A stretch of 52,958 nt of DNA, taken from assembly GCA_024516155.1 (NCBI GenBank), contig JAJJXM010000123.1, forward strand, positions 1-52,958. The letters are read 5' to 3'. Shown piece by piece: positions 1 to 9,616 of the stretch. The position numbers and the translations under genes were made by a program. The notes under the pieces are model-generated. The model saw nothing but the letters and a program-made list of their open reading frames with translations, had not been told where the DNA came from and ran no database searches. Positions within the stretch are counted from its first letter, which is position 1. The number at the start of each line of letters is the position of its first letter. This DNA is from Pyronema omphalodes. Lineage: Eukaryota > Ascomycota > Pezizomycetes > Pezizales > Pyronemataceae.

Positions 1-475
1 AAAAAAAAAAAAAAAAAAAAAAAGAGAAAAGAGAAGAGGAGATGAAGGGGAAGACACGACGAGGCATGGAGGATGAGAGGAAGGGAAACGGACGGAAGGT
101 GAAGGGGACGGGCAAGGGGATGGTATGGTTTTCTCTGCTTTTTACATGTGGTTTCTTGGTTTGATTTCGTTTGGCTTTCTCTGTGGTCTTGGGTATCCGG
201 GTTGGAAGGGAGGAGGAAACGGAGAGGGAAGGCACGGCGAAGAAGGCAGGCGTGGCGACCAGGAGCGTCAGGGGACGATTCTTCTCTTTCTTGCTTTCTT
301 TCTTTCTTCTTCATTTCTTGTTTTCGGTGGGTCAGTAATTTCCTTTGTTTAAAGTGGGAGGTAACGGAGTGAAAGAGATACCAAAGGGAGAGAGGCGCGC
401 GGGGAAGGGGCAGAGAAGGCCGCGGACGTTAACGTTTTTCTTTTGTAAGCGGGGGAAATAAAGGTGGAAGAAGGG
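1..475 (+). mobile_element. LINE 3' UTR remnant, 5' part outside the window
   Basis: The window opens with a run of 23 A followed by purine-rich DNA and ends near a GGGGGAAATAAAGGTGGAAG stretch. Other LINE copies here (F, G, I) show the same order: ORF2 stop, A-tract, several hundred bases of G/A-rich DNA, then a GAGGAAATAAAGGCGG-like box. A block around 387-411 (GAGGCGCGCGGGGAAGGGGCAG) recurs at the very end of the window in LINE J. I infer that this is the 3' UTR of a plus-strand LINE whose ORFs lie to the left. No coding region is supported. Confidence 0.5.
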
Positions 476-480
476 ATAAT

Positions 481-1255
481 TCATTTATTTATTTATTCAT
501 ACACGAATCCAACCGTACGGTTATGGCGGAATCAACAAATTAAATACAATGTTAAAGAACCTGGGGGTGATGCCAGGTCCCCACTGGGTTACGCCCCAGA
601 GCTCTCATGTGGGTGGGAGTGTAGTCTCCCAAGTCTGGCCGTGCAGTTTTTCATCTATGTCGTCAGATCCAAGGACCCTGTGCGCTCGGAGGCCACCTCG
701 CCGCGTCAATCCCACCATTTCCTCCCCCTTCCCCTCCCATTTTCAAACCATTTTTCCGCCTTTATTTCATCCACAAAGCAAAAACAAAACCAAAGCAAAG
801 TTAAACAGCCGCCGGGCCACCTACGCCCCCACTCTCCTTCCCTCTCTCAAACTCCTCCGCTGGTGTCTCCTGACTCTTTGCCCTTTGAGACACCCGGGCC
901 AGCCCCGCCCCTCTTCTCCTCCCCTCTCTCCCCTTCTCCTTCCTTCTTCATCAGCCTTCTCGCTGCCCCGCCTCGCCTCTCTCCCCTTCTTGTCGGTGGT
1001 GTCGTGAGTCCAGAATTGCCATTCCCAAGCACAATCTGGACGTTGATGCCTCCGCTCTTGACGACCTCTGCTCAAGTCTTCTTTGCGAAGGGGGTTGTCT
1101 GTTTCGGTTGGTGGGTATTCTTTCCCCTTCCACCATTCTTCGTTGTAGGGGTCTGTTTGGGTATCGCTGCCCTAGATGTCGTCTCCTTCGCTTTCATCTT
1201 CTTCTTCTGTGTAGCCTTCGCCTCCACAGTCTTCCATCCGTTGGTCATACCCACC
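481..1255 (-). mobile_element. LINE deletion derivative: 3' tail, UTR and ORF1 fragment
   Basis: Read on the minus strand, it ends with a (AAATA)n tail (about 481-500) preceded by the conserved LINE 3' end: ATAACC..GGTT, the GGACCTGG/CCAGGT hairpin and CTGGGG..CCCAG (about 518-605). Upstream, about 1011-1255 encodes an ORF1 fragment starting near TNGWKTVEAK and running through AEVVKSGGINV straight into UTR-like sequence, with no zinc knuckles and no ORF2. An in-frame TGA (just before AEVVKSGG) replaces the Trp codon seen in the copy at 42889-44169, so it is a pseudogene. The ORF1-to-UTR junction is shared with that copy, so the internal deletion looks inherited and not local. The right boundary is uncertain by about 30 bases. 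Confidence 0.65.
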
Positions 1256-1533
1256 CAGCAAAGAGCGACCCCCCCTGCCTTTTCAACAACCACGCCGAAA
1301 TCGCAAGATTTTAACGCGGATTATTGTTCGGCAGCCCCGAATTACCTATTCACAGCCTTCCAGACAAGGCTCTCTCTTTTTCGTTGAGTTTCATCGAAAA
1401 AGAGTTTTCGGGACCCTGAGAAAAGCCCCGCGAACCGGTTCAATCGACACCACCCGCCACCCACATCAAACACCATCATTTTAATCGCGGATTCCTTGTC
1501 GCTACCCGCAGAAACAACTTATTCCGAGCTCCG

Positions 1534-3986
1534 ATGCCTACCCCATCCTCCGCTGTTGAGAAACAGCCTCTCCCCCCCGACAAAGCACCCCCTCGAGCGC
1601 TCACGAAAGAAAAACGCGCTAACGCGGAGCCGCAAGGGTCTGACGCGTCTTACACGGAAATGCACGTAGACACGTGCTCTGACGTCAGCAATGACCCTAG
1701 CGACGAAGACGCGTCTTCCCGCGAGAGCTCCCCCACCCCCCGTCGTGTGCAACACCAGCAACGCTCCCCCCAAGACCCCCCACAATAAGAAAACCCTCCC
1801 TGGTAACAACGAAACCCCCGACGTATTGACCAACCCCGACCCCAGTACACCGTTCAACGCAACACCGAAAAATCCAAAAAACGCCCCGCTGCCTCCACCG
1901 CCCACACTATCACCCACATCGCCGCCGACTCCACCCCAGTCCCCGCTGGAGTCCAACGCCTCCGCCGTGACACCGACAACCCCCTTTCTACGGCCCTCAC
2001 AACCGACAGCCTCGCGACATCCATCAACCAACTTAACGACAATCTCAACACCACCACGGACATGTTCCGACACGCCGACAGAGCCACGAACGACAGAGTC
2101 TCTCAGGCGTTCCGATCTATCCACAAATACCAGTCTACAATCCGTGCCATCCACAATCTCTTGTCCCGCATTGCCCACGTCATACTCCCCAACGAAGACA
2201 TCTCAGCCCTCCTTTCCCCCGTTGCATCCTCCACCCCCGAGAACCCCACTATCCCCGCTCCACCCCCCCCCGAATCCAACGACCTCCCCTCTATTCACGC
2301 CCCCACCCCCGCTGCCCTCTCCCCCAAGGAACTTGCTGTCACGGCACACGGCTGACGAGCCATTGTGTTGTTGCGACATCATTGTGTTGTCGTTGTTGTT
2401 GTTGACATCGTGCCGTTGTCTTGCCGTGTTGTGTTGCGTTGCTGTTGTGTTGTTGTGTGTGCCGTGCCGTTGTGATTGATAGACTGATTGATGATGGATG
2501 ACGTACCATGAGCTGGAGAGCTGTGGCGTCGCAGGTGAATTGATGGAGAACGGAAGCTTTCATGTAGCGATGTTGGATGACGGCCCAGCAAGAGTGCTGG
2601 CCGCCCCTTTGTACATAAGGTGGCTTGGCTCCCCGTTGTCAAGTTCTCCATCGAACGTCTTGTGTCTTTCCCTTGTCCTTAATGAAGACTTCTCCTTCCA
2701 GTCCCACGTCATTCTTGTCCTTGTCCCTGTCCCTGTTTCGTGTGCCGTCCGTCTGCCGTGCACTTCGGTCCTTGTCTTTCCGTTCCACGTCCTGAAACCC
2801 GCCTAGTCCCCCTTGCCGGTAGTGTTCAGTGTGTTCTTTGAACGTCCGTTCCTAGTTCCCTGACACTTGCCTACTGGAAAAAACACTGTCTTGAAGCCGA
2901 AAACGAGCTCAAGAAACACAAGATCCCTCTCTCCGTCCATGCCCCCCGCCCCGATCTGAACCCCTCCACCCCGTGGCAAGAAGAAAGACCCGCAACGAAC
3001 AAGTTATTCCCCGCTGCTGCCCCCACGCCTCCTAAACAAACCACTAAACCCGCCAAAGTCCAAAAGAAAGAATCCCCCCCCTCCCCCCACCGATATTATT
3101 ATCCCATGCCCAGACCCCCGTTCCTTCCCAGAGAGCTCCAAAATAGCAATCGGAGTCGCCGTCAACGAAGCCCTGCGCAAAGCAAATGCCCCTGAGAGCG
3201 TCTCTATCTCAATGGTGAAGAAGAACGTGAAAGGAAATCTTATTTTGACCCCCCCCCCCCAGACTACACCCGCCCATATCACCCCCCACCTGCCCCTCAT
3301 ACTCGAAGCCGCCCGCAAAATACACCCTGAGTTGCTGCCCCCCCCGCATAAACAAGAAGTGGTACAAACTGGCAGTGCACGGCGTACCAACCGAGTACTA
3401 CCCAGACTCTGAGGCAGGCATGCAAAGCCTGCAAGCCGAAATCGAACGTAACCACTCCGTCAGATTAACCCAAGCACCGCGATACATATCTCACCCCGAC
3501 AAACGGGCCGGTAAGTCGGCGTCGAGCGTCATGATTGCCCTCAACTCCCTCAACGACTACAACACATTGAAACGCACGAAGGTCGTCATCTTGTTCGAAC
3601 CACGAAAAGTCACCGAGTTCTTCTCCGCCAGGCCCATCGACCAATGCCGTAGGTGCCAGAAGTTTGGCCACCACCATGCAACGTGCGCCGCCGACAACGG
3701 ACCTACCTGCGCCATATGCACCGCCGTACACCCAACGGAATACCACTTCTGTGGAGAATGCCCCAAACAGAAAGGCAGGAAGTGCATCCACACCGTTTAC
3801 AGATCCTCGAACTGCGTAGCCGCAGGACATGCTGACACCCAACACGCAGCATACAGCACTAAATGCCCAGTGAAAATAGGAATAGTGAGAGATGCATGGC
3901 TCAAAACCCGCCCAGACACTACCTACGACAACATCCCCGCCGAAACCGACCCCATTGCCGATACCACCATGACCGCCGATGAATAG
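1534..3986 (+). pseudogene. LINE A ORF1 (nucleic-acid-binding protein), broken
   Basis: ORF1 of Tad/R1-type LINEs is a nucleic-acid-binding chaperone that coats the element RNA. Start chosen at ATG 1534 (MPTPSSAVEKQ). The frame meets two stops (1786-1788, 1801-1803) and resumes as a helical stretch (about 2010-2160, NQLNDNL..MFRHADRATNDR). It is interrupted by a solo LTR, continues as LAYWKKHCLEAENELKKH, then shifts frame in C runs near 3070-3085 and 3250-3260. The last part (3375-3986) holds a KWYKLAVHGVPTEYY segment typical of this ORF1 domain and a CCHC knuckle array starting CRRCQKFGHHHATC, followed by CAIC..H..C and further Cys/His pairs. The stop overlaps the ORF2 start (ATGAATAG). Not translatable as one protein. 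Confidence 0.75.
2337..2865 (-). mobile_element. Solo LTR of the element-H gypsy family
   Basis: A 529-bp block starting TGTCACGGCACACGG and ending CCTAGTTCCCTGACA, flanked by a 5-bp direct repeat CTTGC (2332-2336 and 2866-2870). It matches, with modest divergence, both 530-bp LTRs of element H (39026-39555 and 46517-47046), which lie in the opposite orientation on this strand. Written in H's sense direction (TGTCACGG...CCCTGACA) it runs left to right here, so by H's coding direction this copy is plus-oriented; the strand given reflects orientation opposite to H as printed and should be read with that note. Removing it and one CTTGC restores the ORF1 reading SPKELAYWKKH, so it is an LTR-LTR recombination remnant of an insertion into LINE A. 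Confidence 0.9.
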
Positions 3987-5546
3987 ACAACATCCATCAG
4001 CGGCGACCCTCCGCATCGTGTCCCACAACACGAATCGCAGCACCACCGCCCTCATGACGCTGCTCAATACAGCATACGCTACCCCCGACGTCATTGTTGT
4101 CCAAGAGGTAAACGTCAAGGACCCCAGATTTGCTATAACCCACCCCAATTTCATTCTTTTGCTCCCCCCCCGCGGCTACCACAAAGTCAACCGGACCGCC
4201 GCCTACGTCTCCCGTTTGAACCCCCACATCAGCGTCACCCCTCGACCAGATGTCACCGCAGACCCAGACCTACAAGTCCTCGAGGTCCGCACACCCCTAA
4301 TACCCCCCGTCGTTTTACTTAACATATATAATGAACGTGACCCACTCTCCAAACTATACACCCTACCCCGAGCCCTCACCCCCCTCGTCCTCCCTCGCCG
4401 ATGTGTCATCACGGGAGGCCTCAACGCACACCACCCGTTGTGGGATTCCAACACTCGCAGGAGAGCCCGAGCTGAAGAGATTGTGGAACTAATCGAAACC
4501 CACCACTGGAATCTGGCGAACGTCCCCGACGTCCCGACCCACCAGTACAAAGACTGCTCTGGCTCGTCGGTTCTGGACCTGACCCTGACATCCCCCGCGA
4601 TGACAAGGGAACTCACCAACTGGGCAGTCGACGACGACCTAGCCACAGGTTCAGACCACGAGGTCATCCGGTTTCAACTAACGTCTCTCCACCCAGACCA
4701 TGACACCGCCACCCCTACCGCCCCACGACTTAACTGGCAAAAAACGGATTGGGAGACTTTTACCAGGGAGCTACAAACCCTCGCCGAGGCCAGTCACCCG
4801 TACTGGACACACCTCCGCGCAAACCCGTCCGCAAGTAACCTGGACGAATGGGCCGCCTTCATTCGTGACTCCATTCAAGCAGCTGCCCAAAAGGCGACAC
4901 CCACCCTCACACCGACTCCCCGCTCGAAGAGGTGGTGGACAGAGGAACTAAACACGACTCGACGGAACATGCAGAGCGCAAGAAAGAGGTGGAAATCCAC
5001 TCGCCTCCCAGCCCATCATGCGGAGTACAAGCGCTTCCGAAACACCCACTACCGCAGAGTACGACACGCAAAGGACTCCTTGTGGAAAGAATACCTGGCC
5101 GCCGCAGAAGGCCCCGATTTCTGGGCCGCCTTCAGATATACAAACCCCCGGCGCGCCCAACTGACCCCCCCAATAAAGACCCAGGTAGGTGGGATAGACA
5201 AGGTACATGTTGATTTCGAAGGCAAAGTAAACGCCTTTCAGGCTCTCTTCCCACCCCCCCCCCCCCCGCTGCCCCTCAGACTCAAACCCCCCCCACACAC
5301 CCCATTATCCCCGAAGAAATACGCCACGCTATTTACTCCTCCTCCCCAAAGAAAGCCCCCGGTCCCGACATGATACCGTTCGCATGCCTACGGAAAGCCT
5401 ACGATGCAATCCCCAAGGTGTTCGATGCGCTGTACGCAAGGTTAGGTGACAAAGGATACCACCCGAGATGCTGGCGCGAAGCAACGACGGTGGTTATCCC
5501 GAAACCGAAAAAACCTGACTACAGCGCAGTTAAGGCCAATCGACCC
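3979..5546 (+). pseudogene. LINE A ORF2: APE endonuclease plus start of reverse transcriptase
   Basis: ORF2 nicks target DNA and reverse-transcribes the element RNA onto it. ATG 3979 overlaps the ORF1 stop by 8 bases. The endonuclease domain occupies about residues 10-235: NTNRS near the N-terminus, VVQEVN (catalytic Glu), GGLNAHH where the family normally has GDFNAHH, SVLDLTL, and TGSDHEVI. The GGLN reading replaces the usual Asp and predicts a weak or dead nuclease. A basic linker (WWTEELNTTRRNMQSARKRW) follows. The frame is lost at the C run near 5258-5275 and resumes as the RT start (APGPDMIPFACLRKAYDAIP, then CWREATTVVIPKPKKPDYSAVKA). Truncated before the catalytic YMDD. Confidence 0.8.
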
Positions 5547-6205
5547 TCATGACGTCGAATCTGCCGTGTATCGCATCGTTGTTGTTGCGTATGGATTCCT
5601 CAAGTGTATTGAAGCGTCGCTGTGTGTCCCGGTGGATCTGTTGTATCCCCAGGAAGTTGGCTCCAGTGAGTTCGGCGTAGTTGTCATGGAACAGCTGATC
5701 CAGCGTGACATAGTTGTCATCAGCTGCGACTGCCCCATTAATCGCAGATACACACAAGCGACGGTAGTGACTGAACCGGCTGTGTTCAGTTGTTGCCTGT
5801 TGCTGCTGTGTTGAGGGCGAGGGAACTGGTGATCCTGCCAAGACCACGCTCTGGAAGGGTTTTCCAGCGAAGTTTCCATCAACTTCATCAACTATTCCAT
5901 CTCCTCCATCAAAAGTAGGATTGGATCCATCATGAGGAGGGTCGGCTAGAACATTGTACGCGTTTTCGGACCGTTTCGATCGTCGGGCGGTGTTCTGTCG
6001 TTGTTTTGGCGACATTTCGTGAGGTGGGGTAAGCCAAAACTCGTGAAAACTCTGATTTTGCGACAAAAGTCAACAAAAACAACGTAGAATTCCCTGAAAA
6101 TTCAGAGAATAACGTAATAGAGGTCTGCGAATCCGAATCCGATGAGAAAACCGGGGGTTTCGGTGCTCGTTGTTGAGAATGCAGGGGGGGGGTCGCCGTT
6201 GCCGT
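5547..6205 (-). pseudogene. Second-type LINE ORF1 fragment with its 5' leader
   Basis: Minus-strand reading starts MSPKQRQNTARRSKRSENAY (ATG at about 6013-6015; an upstream in-frame ATG at 6066 gives MSQNQSFHEFW) and runs to about RFDVM, where it meets truncated LINE A head to head. The same protein begins the chimera at 32473 and, from AGSPVPS on, LINE K at 44169. The 5' leader (about 6020-6205, containing TTACGTTATTC and CACGGCAACGGCGACC) is shared with 32325-32520. The fragment has no knuckles. The protein is only recognised as LINE ORF1-like because its longer copy continues into TWAEVVKSGG and LINE 3' UTR; a gag-like origin cannot be excluded. Confidence 0.6.
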
Positions 6206-7297
6206 GTAAGAAAGTCAGTTATACCAGTGCCCGATGCAGAGGAAACGCATGGGCATGGATTGATCCCTCAATCAAGGAAGTGAAGAGTACCTATATGACA
6301 TGGGAAGCATTCAAGACCACCATCACTCGGGCTTTCGGCGAAGCAGACTCCAAGGAAGTCGCAAGAAAGAAATTCAAAACCATTCACCAAGGGAATCGCT
6401 CCGCGGCCGCGTACTAGGCGGAGTTTCAGAGAATCAAGGTTGACTTGGACTACAACGATTCGCTATACATCGACCAGTTCAACGACGGACTGCATCTCGA
6501 TGTCCAATGACAGGTAGCCCTCCTCGACGAACGACCGGATAATATGACCGATTGTGCGAACAAAGCAATCGCCCTCGACAATCGTCTATTCAATTTTCGC
6601 ACCCTCCGGATCAGACACGAACCGCAATACTACCGTGATCACCCCATCGGAAACCCCCGAAACAACGAGTCTTCGCTTTCGGACCCCACTCCCATGGAAC
6701 CCGATGCTACTAGAAAACCAAGAATCACAGATAAATTAGAAGAAGAAAAAAGGAGAAAACAAAACGAGTGTTACAACTGCGGCAAACCCAGAGACTACTC
6801 CGCCCGCTGCCCCCAACGCAGTCCGTACTACGACCGAAGGGCATACCGAGCAGTCGAGGCTCCGATGAGAGAAGATCCTGAAGAAGAAGGAATGTCGGGA
6901 AAAGAAGGTCCCTCGGAGTAAAAACACCACAGGCGCTGCTGGGGAAGAAAGCCATAAAAAAACCCCCCGACCCTCCGTATATCATATCCAGTATAGGACA
7001 ATATCAGCGCGATGAAAAGGTAATATTACAAGTCACTATACGAGGAAGCAACCATGAAGAACTCCGGACTACCGCCATGGTAGATTGCGGAGCAACCGAG
7101 AATTTCGTCGATACAAAATACGTGGAAGAAATGAATATTCCCCTAAAAAAGAAAAAGAATCCTAGAAAAGTCCTTACTGTAGACGGAAGAGAGATTGCAA
7201 GCGGACCAGTAACGCACGATGCTACGGTCGAATCAATTATCAACAATCACCAAGAAACGATCAAACTCCACTGTATAACCATTGGGAATTCCCCTAG
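6206..7297 (+). pseudogene. Degenerate Ty3/gypsy gag and protease relic
   Basis: A worn gag: WAWIDPSIKEVKSTYMTWEAF...FGEADSKEVARKKFKTIHQG, a stop at 6415-6417, then AEFQRIKVDLDYNDSLYIDQFNDGL with a further stop near 6507. A zinc knuckle follows at about 6770-6815, CYNCGKPRDYSARC, in which the expected His is Asp. After more stops a retroviral-type aspartic protease N-terminal half is readable from 7077 (VDCGATENFVD, later TVDGREIASGPV). The relic is cut at 7297 by a copia-type LTR. It is a third gypsy lineage, distinct from A/B and from H. Not functional. Confidence 0.75.
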
Positions 7298-7455
7298 TGT
7301 CGGAAGGACGAGCAGGCACAAGGAGAGAACGGTGGAAGTGGAGAACGAGAAACAGATAATGTATTGTGTGAACAACCATTTCCACCGGAAGCACAGTAAG
7401 CTAATATAGCACCTAGTGACCCTAGCCTACACCGGCCTTAGGCGTCACTTCAACA
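7298..7455 (-). repeat. 3' LTR of copia element E (158 bp)
   Basis: On the minus strand this block begins TGTTGAAGTGACGCC and ends CCGACA, the TG...CA form of an LTR. It is preceded (minus strand) by the purine tract GGCGAGAGGGTG, a plausible polypurine tract, and by the copia 3' region. Its first bases resemble the LTR of element C (TGTTGAAAAGCCGCC), which is followed by the same kind of tract. The boundary with the gypsy relic is inferred from the TG/CA rule; the opposite LTR of E is not in the window, so length and edges are provisional. Confidence 0.55.
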
Positions 7456-7826
7456 CACCCTCTCGCCAAAGGCAAGGTGTGAAACATAATAAAATCCAGC
7501 AAATACATAGAAGAAATACCCGAAAATATAGCCATCATAACCAATCAATCCATCCAGAATACGACCCAGTAACCCATAGCAATAACCCGTAACACCAGTG
7601 ACCCAACCAGAAAGAACAAAACATCCATATACCATAAGTCAGAAAAAAAAAAAAATTTCCCTGCAAGCCAAACCCAATTCCAAACCAAACACCATAACCA
7701 TAAATCCAGCACACCCCCTCTTTCCATATTCCATATCCGACAAAACCATATGCATCCAGACACACGTCATCAAGAACTTAGCGCAGGCACCGACCTTCGG
7801 TCGATCACTCCCTTTTGTCGGATATC
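7456..7826 (-). other. Copia E 3' untranslated region
   Basis: Between the RNase H stop and the LTR there is no coding signal on either strand. It contains a run of 13 A at 7643-7655 and the purine-rich tract next to the LTR (7456-7467, read as GGCGAGAGGGTG on the minus strand). Short open frames here are low-complexity and unsupported. Confidence 0.5.
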
Positions 7827-8036
7827 TTAAGGTGAAGTTTTCATTCCGAGAAGTCGAATTGCGTTCGAGTGATTGGGGCCGTTGAGCGGTTTTGTAAGTA
7901 CGTCGGCCACGTTTTCCTTAGAGGCGATGTATGTGAAACTCACGGATCCTCATTTGACTTCGTCGAGAACCTGATGAAATTTGACCGCAATATGTTTTCT
8001 CTTTGCTTTGATGTCACCTGATTTTCGCAGCGTCAG
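7827..8036 (-). pseudogene. Copia E RNase H, C-terminal end
   Basis: Minus-strand reading LRKSGDIKAKRKHIAVKFHQ, then VLDEVK, an in-frame TGA, then GSVSFTYIASKENVADVLTK PLNG and a TAA at 7827-7829. This is the KHI..K.H and ADVLTKPL signature that ends copia polyproteins. It is separated from the preceding residues (CDTQGALT) by chromovirus A; the codons on the two sides join across one copy of the GTCAG duplication. The TGA within the domain marks it as inactive. Confidence 0.85.
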
Positions 8037-9445
8037 TGTGAACCTGGGCACAGCTTCGACTATGCAGAGGCTTATCCGATTGTATCTCTAGTGCTTCGTT
8101 CTCAGTGTTGACAGACACTTCGTTCCCAAGAACAGACAGACACTTCGTTCCCAAGAACTAATAGAGCTTATCCAAAGATAAAGCTAGGAAGAGAATTAAT
8201 CGATCACAGGCGGAATAAACTTAAGGGTTGTCTTCGGAGGTATTCGTTGGTGATAATAGGTATCGTCGCGTAGAGGATCAAATGGTTGATGATGGAGGAG
8301 AGAGAGGGAAGACAAAGGCTCTTTTATAGACTTTCGTCTACAAGTTCGCCCAGACTTCCTAGGGAACCAATTTCCAAACTGAGCCTAGGAGATAAGACAA
8401 GAGTCATTTCTGAGATGCATCTGCTGATAGATTGCATCATACGAAGTGCGTAATCATATTGATTACTTGCTTGCATGATGCTTGCTATCGTCAGACTAAT
8501 CCTTGACATTCCTCTCTGTACTACCACACCTTCCAATCAGGTGTCAGGGTTATGAGTCATATGGGAGGGCAACTCCGCTTGACTGCATAATGCATGAACT
8601 CCTCTGACAAATAACATGTGAGTCATTTATCTTGTGAGTCGTGCTATCATAGATCTCCCTAGAGAATCTCGATTGCGAATGGAGGAATCTGATATCATAA
8701 GGCATCCATGCCCTACCGGAGTGGATCACTCCGACACATTCCTGTGTGATGTCATTATGGCTCCACCTGCGCGCACTTGCGCGCAGCCACACCCTGGTGT
8801 GGATGCAAACGCCGAGCTGTTCCTTGGTTGGTAGTCAATAGCCTAAGGGCGCGTCATATCGGTTCCACCAAACAGTTTCCTTGAGAGGGTTGCATGCTTA
8901 TGGACGTCGTCTCATGCCTTAGCAATCTTGACCCTTGTTCATAGCCCCACTCCTGTTTGCCGACTAGACTCTGCCTTGTCTTCCTGGCTGACCATTCACC
9001 CAACTAAGTACCACCGGATGATTTCGTCGCACCGCTCTGCACATCCTTGGAACTCTCTTCCGATGCAGACCCCTTTGTAGCCGTGAACTTCCGAACACTC
9101 CTCAAGTATAAGGAGGTGTCCTTTCGTCTTCGTCTTCGTTCTCCATCAGCGTCGTTCGTAGTTGCTCAAGGGTAAGTCGACACCCATGAGGTAAGTGTTT
9201 CCCAATCTCTTCTCTTCTGAATCCTCCCAAACTGACATTGAATAATAGTTGCGACGCCTCGGGCCGGGATCCTCGTGAGGTCCTATCGGAAAGTCACGAA
9301 TCACGTGACGTGGCTTGTCGGAGCTCCTCTGGGGGTTCCGGCCCGGGATACTAATCTGACTATTCATTCTCTGTCGAGTTTGCCATATTCTCCATTGCGT
9401 TATATATGATACCAATTCTATCCTCACACATTTTAGGGTGTGACA
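8037..9445 (-). repeat. 3' LTR of chromovirus A
   Basis: 1409 bp. All open frames in it recur unchanged in the other LTR exactly 7553 bp away. U3 (toward 9445) carries the 20-nt inverted repeat CTGCGCGCACTTGCGCGCAG at 8767-8786 and CCACACCCTGGTGTGG directly beside it at 8787-8802. A TATAAAAG box lies on the minus strand at about 8321-8328. Confidence 0.95.
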
Positions 9446-9616
9446 CCACCTCTCCCCTGTTCAAGCTTCGTCCCGAAGCTCGTAGTTAATCTTTCTGTGA
9501 TCGCACCACGCCGTAGCCTAGTGACTTAAGTGATCAATTTTGGATGTAGTCCTCCAGCCCCTACATCCTACTACCAACTCTACCTGATGAAAACCACATG
9601 GGAAAAACATCAAGCA

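Larger units (their letters stand above)
1256..5546 (+). mobile_element. LINE A (Tad1-like), 3'-truncated
   Basis: Plus-strand non-LTR retrotransposon with a 5' UTR (about 1256-1533), ORF1 (1534-3986), an overlapping ORF2 (from 3979), and an abrupt end in the RT domain just after SAVKANRP at about 5546. There it meets a minus-strand ORF1 fragment. It lacks the rest of RT, RNase H, 3' UTR and tail, so the right edge is a rearrangement and not a normal LINE end. It carries a gypsy solo LTR at 2337-2865. Several reading-frame breaks coincide with long C runs. Tad1-like assignment is by architecture (APE endonuclease plus related copies with RNase H), not by tree. Confidence 0.75.

Noticed and set aside
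1..23. Poly(A) at the window start as an mRNA end or telomere-like sequence
   Set aside because: The same A-tract follows ORF2 in the other LINEs; it is an internal LINE feature.
464..1387. 307-codon plus-strand frame, Pro/Ser-rich
   Set aside because: Antisense shadow of the minus-strand LINE UTR and ORF1; the minus-strand reading matches other copies.
1691..2479. 262-codon Pro/Thr-rich frame
   Set aside because: Out of frame with the ORF1 protein, whose own frame gives the helical segment; it also runs into the solo LTR.
8324..9427. Small frames of 66-93 codons in LTRs, repeated identically at 15877-16980
   Set aside because: They lie in non-coding LTR sequence and are identical only because the LTRs are.
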